Part shown: positions 57,229 to 64,000 of the stretch, in pieces
How the letters are laid out: every line of letters begins with the position of its first letter
Position numbering within the stretch: position 1 is the stretch's first letter
Origin: Papaver somniferum
Taxonomy: Eukaryota > Streptophyta > Magnoliopsida > Ranunculales > Papaveraceae
Assembly (NCBI RefSeq): GCF_003573695.1
Contig: NC_039362.1
Location: forward strand, 199,494,991 to 199,558,990
DNA length: 64,000 bases
Reading direction: 5' to 3'
Notes under the pieces: generated by a model
Told to the model about the DNA's origin: nothing
Databases searched by the model: none
What the model saw: only the letters and a program-made list of their open reading frames with translations
Position numbers and translations under genes: made by a program

Positions 57229-58605
57229 GTATAATTGAGACCAAGTAACTAAACCTATAGTTCACCTAATTTCTTCAGTATCCCTGCACTTCCGACATTC
57301 AATAAGTGCACGCACTCGAACAATTCCTTTGGTTCGTATTCCGAATAGTAAAGGAACAACAAATATGTTCGGTAACAACTATATTCAATATCAGTGACAT
57401 GAGTTAGACGAAAGCTCTTCTGTTTAATCCAATAAAATCCTTTGTCGGGTTTAGATCTATCTATCCAACAACTACCAAAGTAACAGAGTTTAGATTTTGC
57501 AATCAAATATAGGATCTACCAAGATACTATATAGTGATGCCGATATACGCAAGTAATCAATCAAATCTATCAAGGATAAACCAATTATAATTGGATCCCA
57601 CCCGATCAAGTTTTGTGCACACCAAAGATTATGAAACCAATAATAAATCTTCTTTGTCTTCAAATCTTCTTAAATCTTCAATAAACACCTTCACACCATA
57701 ACTTGAAACTCTTGTGATCAATCACGCACAGAACGGAGTCTGTTAACAAAGGATTATCACAAGACATCTTTATATCTACAAACAGTTTCAAATATCCCGT
57801 CGACACTTCGATCTAGTTTAAGTGAATCTTATATCAGAAGAGAAGATTCTCAAGAATAAACAAACTAGGTGCAACCAAAGTTCAACACATGTTAGTCAAT
57901 CAAATCAAATCGAAATTAATATTACTGCAATTATCTAGTTTCCCACCAACGGTACTCGTAGAGCTTCTTGATCCCACAGAAGTCTTTAAACGAGCGGTCG
58001 TAAGAGATTTCGCCTAATTAGGGTACTTTCCTCTCCGAATAGACGGCTCCACCAGTAACAACACAACAAGGTAGTTTTACTGGCTCTTAAGATAGTTTGC
58101 TCGAAATGAAAACTTGGGTATATAAGACCAAGCTTGGACACCAAGTAATTTCCAAAACCGAACATTCTCATGATATGCAATAAATTCCCAAAATCGGTTT
58201 TCATAATTCCTAGAAACACTCTGTCGAAAAATAACTGAAATCCTACTAGAAAATTTCCAATTAGTAAATGCACATTACCAATTTTTATTTTCCAGAGATG
58301 TGCATTTTAATTGCTGGTAATTAAAAGCATATAAAATTAACAACCTTAATTAAAAGATTCTCAACATATTTCGGTTTGGGATCTCCTTGAGTTATTAAGA
58401 AATATCTTTGTACAATAAAAGATAAGATTTACTGAACATGTTCAAAGTATGTCGACATCTTATTTCTTTGTAAATCCTTTTTCATATTTACAATCTTGGA
58501 ACCTATTATACCACACTTCCAAACAAGTTTAGAACTGGTTCATCTGATTCCCAATAACTATGTGATTGATCAAATATCAATATACTAATCATGGGTTTAC
58601 GGTTA
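57229..58605. other. Intergenic AT-rich DNA
   Basis: No gene or clear transposon structure is supported. Confidence 0.35.
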
Positions 58606-58614
58606 TACCAAACA

Positions 58615-58805
58615 CAAGGATCGGTTCTACCTTAATATGGTTAGTGGGACCGGTTACGTCAGCTACCCGAATCGGTTACGTCAATTACCAGGACCGGTTA
58701 CCACATTCTCATTGTATTACTTGTAATCGGTCTCACCAGTTACCAGGACCGGTTACACCAATTACCGGGACCGGTTACACCAATTACAAGGATCAATTAC
58801 ACACT
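58615..58805 (+). repeat. Degenerate GGACCGGTTACNCCAATTACC tandem repeat
   Basis: About nine copies of an 18-24 bp unit with the core ggaccggttac and linker accaattacc or cagttacc. Confidence 0.8.
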
Positions 58806-58823
58806 CTTATGTTATCGGTCATG

Positions 58824-60010
58824 TAGCGCCCCCTAAGCTAGCAGCTGACTAATCCAAGAGATTAGCTATAAAATGAGGCACTAACGATCTAAAATAACTA
58901 TTTAAACTTTAAGAAAGAAGTTCTAAACAAATATTAACTTGAATCTAAACCCTCTCTGAAATAAATACAAGGACTCCTCTCAAGTGATACATATTTAATA
59001 ATGAGTAGATTTACAAATAGAATATATATACAAAATAAACATAGCGGAAGCTAACCAACTAAGGAAACCAACTCCTCAAGCTTTCATCGCCACGTGCACA
59101 TCTTGATCTGTCTCTGAAACTGAAAGTGGGAATCGGTGAGCACATCATCCCTAAAAGGGGTGCCCCGTAGAAATAACAACTAACTTTCAAGTAATCACTA
59201 AAATGATTTAAAAACAATGCAGGTTTTACTGAAAACCGTTAGAAAAAACGGAAGACAGAATAAAGCATATTAAGATAATAAATTGTACTGAAAATATAAA
59301 GTTCTACCAACCAATTATTCGGCACACATTCACAATATAAATATTAGTTAAGCGACGCAGTCCTTCGGAGTACTAAGGCGTGACTCTTGCGGATTCTTCA
59401 ATGAGCATTAAAGCGCCCTGAGGTTTGCGGCCCCGCAGTCATATAAGATTTGTACCTTACCAGTACCTCAATATACGCACACTCTACATATCAAGTATCG
59501 AAAGAGAACTAATGATGACAACATTAAATCCGACAGAAGAACTTAATCATAGAGATCCCTGTACATCTCGAAAATCAAGTCCAACAATCAAATATAAGAT
59601 TCTCAACATCATTCACTCCATATACCAAAACACAATATAATATCTTTTGAAAGTAATTTAAAAGAAACAGTAAACATCCACGTATGAGACATGCATTGCC
59701 CGTACATAAATAGGGAAAATAATATTCGGTGACACGAGTACACACCTAGATAGTTTATTAGTTGGCGATAATTTTCATCCCTTTAGCGCATAAATATAGA
59801 CATAACTTTTGGCAACCACATCACACACCAATCAAAAGGAACCTTCTCCCTTTCATGCTAACAATAAATAAAGATTGTAACCACTTTCCAGTCAATGGAA
59901 AGAATTACTTTTGAAAATAAGTAGATACTCCCAAAACACGGATATCAGTTGTTTCTAAAGATCCAAGCCGAAAGTTACTAGATTTGCATGCCTCGGCTGA
60001 GTTGTGGTGA
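58824..60010 (+). mobile_element. LTR-like fragment
   Basis: Begins TGTAGCGCCCCCTAAG, the kind of start (TGTARCGCCCC) frequent in Ty3/gypsy LTRs. It contains a gggtgagcacatcatcc-like phrase. The right end is unclear because the LINE begins near 60010-60138. Low-confidence call. Confidence 0.3.
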
Positions 60011-60138
60011 GAGACTGTCTGCGAATCGGCTCCCAAACTCAGATTTTTTCTTCATCGTTTTTCGAGGTTTGACATCAAATCTTGATCCAAAAATCTCTTC
60101 GTTGAGCATTTATTTCACAATGATTATCTTGTATTGAT

Positions 60139-61371
60139 ATGGATACTGGTAATAAGATGAATTTAGACGGCGAGAATAAATCTTCTGAGACATATCAATC
60201 GGTAGTGGATCTGTCAAAATCTTATGAAGCTCAAATATCGATTAACTTGATAGATTCTCAAACAAATACAAGGTATGATCTGTGGAAACATTCATTAATT
60301 GGGCGCCTAGATTTACAGAGTATTAAATTTGTAGAAGCTTCAGCTTTATTATTGAAACAATGGAAGTTGACAGGTAAATGTCAATTAATTCCTTTAGGTA
60401 AAGGTTTTTTCACAATCAAACTAGAAAATGCAGTGGATAAAAATTACATTAAATCTGGTAAATGGGAAGTTAAGGAACAATTCTTAAGTCTAAGAAATTG
60501 GATTCTCAATTTTAGACCTGAAAACCAGAGAACATCTAAAGCTATGGTGTGGGTTCATTTTCCAGGTTTGAGTTTAGAATATTGGGATGAAGAAACCTTA
60601 TTCAAGTTAAGCAGAGCTCTGGGTGTTCCAGTTAAGGTGGATGATGCTACCTTAAATTATCAAAGCGGGTATTATGCAAGAGTTTTGGTAGAGATTGATT
60701 TAGCAAAAACAATACCAAATAAGCTTTGGATTATTACCAAGTATGGATGTTTCTCTCGAAGTGTTGTTCTAACTAATTTACCTAAATTTTGTTGGAAATG
60801 TAAAATTGTTGGTCATCAGCATTATGAATGCATAATTAAAACTCAAACAGAGAAGCCTATTGAGCAAGGTCCTTCTACTGAGAAGCAACCAGAAGTTCCT
60901 CAAGCTCCAACTCCAGAGAAGGTTCATGAGGTGGTAATGGAACCATTTGATATAGCTCCAACTCCAGAGAAGGTTCATGAGGTGGTACATGTTTCAAATG
61001 TTGATATTTCATCATCAAGTAATATATCAAGTACAATTAAAATTTCTAAAGGAAAATTCAGTCCATTATAAGATGATTCTGCTGTTAAAGATGTGGAACT
61101 AAGTCCTTATAAAACTCTGAAAGTAGCAGAAGATAATGCTTTGGATAATAGTGTGGTTAAATATGTTAATGGTATTGATGGCTCTGTATATGAATAAAGG
61201 GTACCATCTACTTCTTGATCAAGAGTATTTCAAAGACCTTCAGTTCCAAAATCTCCCACAATCAATAATGAAGAAGCTGCAAAGGAGGTAACTACTAAAC
61301 CACAACCTAAATGGAATTTTAAAAAGAATCCAGGGAAGGGAGGCACTTCAGGCCTTCATCCTAAAGAATGA
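60139..61371 (+). pseudogene. LINE ORF1 (DUF4283-like, zinc knuckle)
   Basis: ORF1 of an L1-type plant LINE, which binds element RNA. The intact part runs from the ATG at 60139 to a TAA at 61069 (310 residues). It shows the DUF4283-like fold (phrases GKGFFTIKLEN, VWVHFPGLSLEYWDEETL and KVDDATL) followed by a CX2CX4HX4C knuckle at 60790-60831. The frame continues past the TAA through two more stops (61195 and 61216) to a TGA at 61369-61371 that overlaps the ORF2 start as ATGA, so the ancestral ORF1 had about 410 codons. A 51-52 bp duplication (units near 60906 and 60958) repeats TPEKVHEVV. Confidence 0.8.
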
Positions 61372-64000
61372 AAGTCCTATTTTGGAATTTAAGGGGCCTT
61401 AGAAGAGCCAAGTCCCAAAATAAATTATGGTCTCTTATTAATCAGTTTAATCCTTCAGTGGTATGGGTTGCCGAACCTAAAGTAATTTTTTCTTCTTCCT
61501 TTTGCAATAAATTAAACTTGCATGGTATGCAAAGCATGGTAACTCATAATTCAGTCTCAGATAAAAAAGGTAATATATGGTTATTTTGGAATAAAAATTT
61601 ACCTACTCCTATAGTAGTCTCAATGTCAAGTCAGATGATTACAGTGGATATAGCTGGTGTTCTTATTTCTGGTATTCATGCTCATGTGGGGGTGGTTCAA
61701 AGAAGATATTTATGGTCAGAAATGGAAGTAGTAAGTGGTTTAAATAAGCCATGGCTTGCTATTGGTGACTTTAATGCCATTACTTCAGCTGAGGAAAAAG
61801 TTGGTGGTAAAAATCCAAATAGAGGTGCAATGATGGATTTCAACAAATTTTTTAGATACTTGTGGTTTAATACAAGCTCCTAAAACTGGTCTTATGCATT
61901 CATGGTCCAATTGTCAGCATGGCAACAAAAGGATATTGTGCAATCTCGACAGGGTTGTTTTCAATCACTTATGGTTACAAAAATTTGAAGGATGGGGTTA
62001 TAAAGTTGGTATCAGAGTGGCATCTGATCATGCACCTTTGATGGGTGGATGTGCTCATATTCCTAAGCCATATAATGCTCCTACGAAATTCCAAAAAATG
62101 TGGTTATCACATCCAAATTTTATGGAGGTAGTATGTAATAGTTGTTCTGAAAAAGTGGAAGGTAACCCTGCTTTTATCTTTCAGCATAAACTTAAAAAGC
62201 TTAAAAATATCCTAAGAGAATGGAATTGGAATGTGTTTGGTAACATAAATGTTCAGGTTAAATATGTTGAAGCTAAAGTTCAAGATGCTATGGTGAAGTC
62301 TGATAATGATCCCTTTGATGAAATGGCTCTTAATAATTTGGTAGAAGCTCAAAATCTCTATAATTCTAAAGAAGTTCAATTGCACACTTTTATGAATCAA
62401 AAATCAAGAACAAAGTGGATTAAAGAAGGTGTAGCAAATACTGGATTTCTTCATGATAATCTTAAAATTAGAAAAACAAGAAATACTATTAGTGAATTGG
62501 AAGATGTCAATGGTGAAATTATTTCTGATCATAAAAAAATAGTTGAAGAACTTGTAACTTATTTTGAGAAGAAATTTAAATATCAGGAAGTTGAACAGAA
62601 TGATCACATCTTAAAAGTTATTCCAAAGGTGTTAACAAATGAAGATCAGGAAATGATTGAAGCTACTCCAAATGCAGATGAAATCAAAGAAACTATATTT
62701 GCTATGGACCAAGACAATGCTCCAGGTCCAGTTGGTTTTTCTGGTTGTTTCTACAGAGCATGTTGGGATATCATAAATCAAGACTTAGTTGCAGCTATTC
62801 AGTTTTGCTGGGAAAAAAAGTTCATTCCTAAAGGGCTTAACTCTAACTTCTTAGTACTCCTTCCTAAATCTGCTGGTGCTAGAAGCCCTAATCAATTTAG
62901 GCCAATTGGTCTGAGTAATGTCATATTCAAGTTTTTCACTAAAATACTTGCTACAAGGATTGGAAAATTGATGAATAAACTAGTTTCCCCTCAACAAGTG
63001 GCTTATGTGAAAGGTAGATGCATTCAAGATCATATTTTGCTTGCTTCTGAATTAGTTAACGAAATGCCAAAGAAGAGAAGATGTGGCAATGTAGCTCTTA
63101 AATTAGATATTTCCCAGGCCTATGATTCTGTCAGCTGGGGGTTCTTATTTCAAGTCCTGCAAAAGTTTGGTTTTTCAAAGAATTGGTGTGACTGGCTTCA
63201 TATCTTATTCAAATCAGCTAAAATTTCTGTGATGGTAAATGGTGGACCTTGTGGTTTCTTTTCAGTTGGAAGAGGACTTAGACAGGGTGATCCATTGTCT
63301 CCTATTCTATTTGTACTTATGGAAGAGGTTTTGATCAGGGGCATTACTCAAATGGTAAATGAAGGATTAATAATGCCAATGGTTGAAAGAAAAGGTACAC
63401 ATCCAACTCATCTTTTCTTTGCAGATGATGTTTTCATTTTCTGTAATGGAGCAAAAAAGAGCATTCTAAATCTCATAAATTACTTGAAGAATATCAGAAA
63501 TGCTAAGGGCAAGTTATCAATAAACACAAAAGTAAAATGTTCATTGATGGTGCATCAGAATTAAGGAAACTTCAAATTAAAGATATGATTCAAATGGAGA
63601 TAAGTAGCTTCCCTGATAAATATCTTGGAGTGATACTTACTATTGATAGAGTGAAAGTATCTACTGTTTGGCATATGGTTGTGATGATGCAAAAGAAGCT
63701 TGCTGCTTGGAAGGGTAAGTTGCTATCTTTTCAAGAAAGATTGGTGTTAATAAAATCAGTATTATGTAGTATTACAGTCTACAATATGGCAGTATACAGA
63801 TGGCCATCATCTGTTATTAAAACATGTGAAAAAATCATAAGAAATTTCCTCTGGTCTGGTGATGGTGAAATAAGGCAGTATAAAAAAAATTCTTGGAGAA
63901 AAGTTTGCACTCCATTGAGTGAAGGGGGTCTTGGTATTCCAAGATTAGAGGTAATCAATAAAGCCTTTCTTATGAAAATGATGTGGAAAATTAATAATTT
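61368..64000 (+). pseudogene. LINE ORF2 (endonuclease and reverse transcriptase), cut by window end
   Basis: The ATG at 61368 overlaps the ORF1 stop. The apurinic-type endonuclease shows FWNLRGL, an EPK glutamate, GDFN and, after a frameshift near 61852, SDHAPL. The reverse transcriptase at about 62700-63500 has motif A in LDISQAYDS, motif B in RGLRQGDPLSP and the catalytic FADD in motif C near 63418. A second frameshift near 63510 moves the frame, which then continues (KYLGV, WKGKLLSFQERL, GGLGIPRL) to the window end. The open pieces are 61368-61883 and 61894-63564. The order and motifs are those of plant L1 elements. The 3' part, probably with RNase H and a poly-A tail, lies beyond 64000. 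Few breaks suggest a fairly young but dead copy. Confidence 0.9.

Overview
This is nuclear DNA of a flowering plant, most likely a eudicot. The evidence is AT-rich intergenic sequence with several plant retrotransposon types, a plastid fragment transferred to the nucleus, GT-AG introns, and a Stowaway-type MITE. I cannot name the species. There are four runs of N (37393-38391, 41313-41322, 41553-41562, 43037-43366). Only one host gene family is clearly supported. Almost everything else is transposon sequence in various states of decay.

Layout. (1) 1-13848: an LTR-internal-LTR-internal-LTR array. The two internal regions each carry one long intact ORF with a CCHC zinc knuckle (gag-like) and no pol, so these are gag-only, non-autonomous LTR elements. 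They have a tRNA-Asp-type primer binding site and AGGTTTGGGGGTA polypurine tracts. (2) 14728-14869: a foldback MITE with a 9-10 bp target duplication. (3) About 15588-17508: a plastid insertion holding the atpE 3' end, trnM-CAU, trnV-UAC with its intron, and probably the trnV-ndhC spacer. (4) 19910-22113: a hAT-like non-autonomous element rich in GCGGATT subterminal motifs. (5) 24817-30564: a probable large LTR interrupted by a complete 2.9 kb element (26236-29155) with 223-224 bp LTRs, a methionine-type primer site and the 5 bp target duplication aagag. (6) 30938-31655: a decayed RNase H domain from a retroelement.

(7) 38392-50338: a minus-strand gene related to BMS1, the GTPase of 40S ribosome biogenesis. 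A complete 11-exon, 723-residue model can be read at 44450-50338. It keeps the P-loop, the AARP2CN-like part and the C-terminal BMS1/TSR1 part, but lacks the basic N-terminus and the long central region of canonical BMS1. A second, practically identical piece (38392-43036) is bounded exactly by assembly gaps and may be an assembly duplicate rather than a real tandem copy.

(8) 51198-51511: a Stowaway-like MITE. (9) 52495-57228: a frameshifted minus-strand coding region followed by a plus-strand LTR-like segment, read as the 3' part of a Tat-like Ty3/gypsy element with an antisense ORF. (10) 58610-58820: ACCGGTTAC repeats, then an LTR-like stretch. (11) 60139-64000: an L1-type LINE on the plus strand with ORF1 (DUF4283-like plus knuckle) and ORF2 (endonuclease and reverse transcriptase), broken by stops and frameshifts and cut by the window edge.

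The least expected signals are: the hairpin-plus-polypurine module repeated inside the gag-only elements, with stems that differ in sequence but stay paired; the mosaic 3' halves of their LTRs; and the short BMS1 paralogue.
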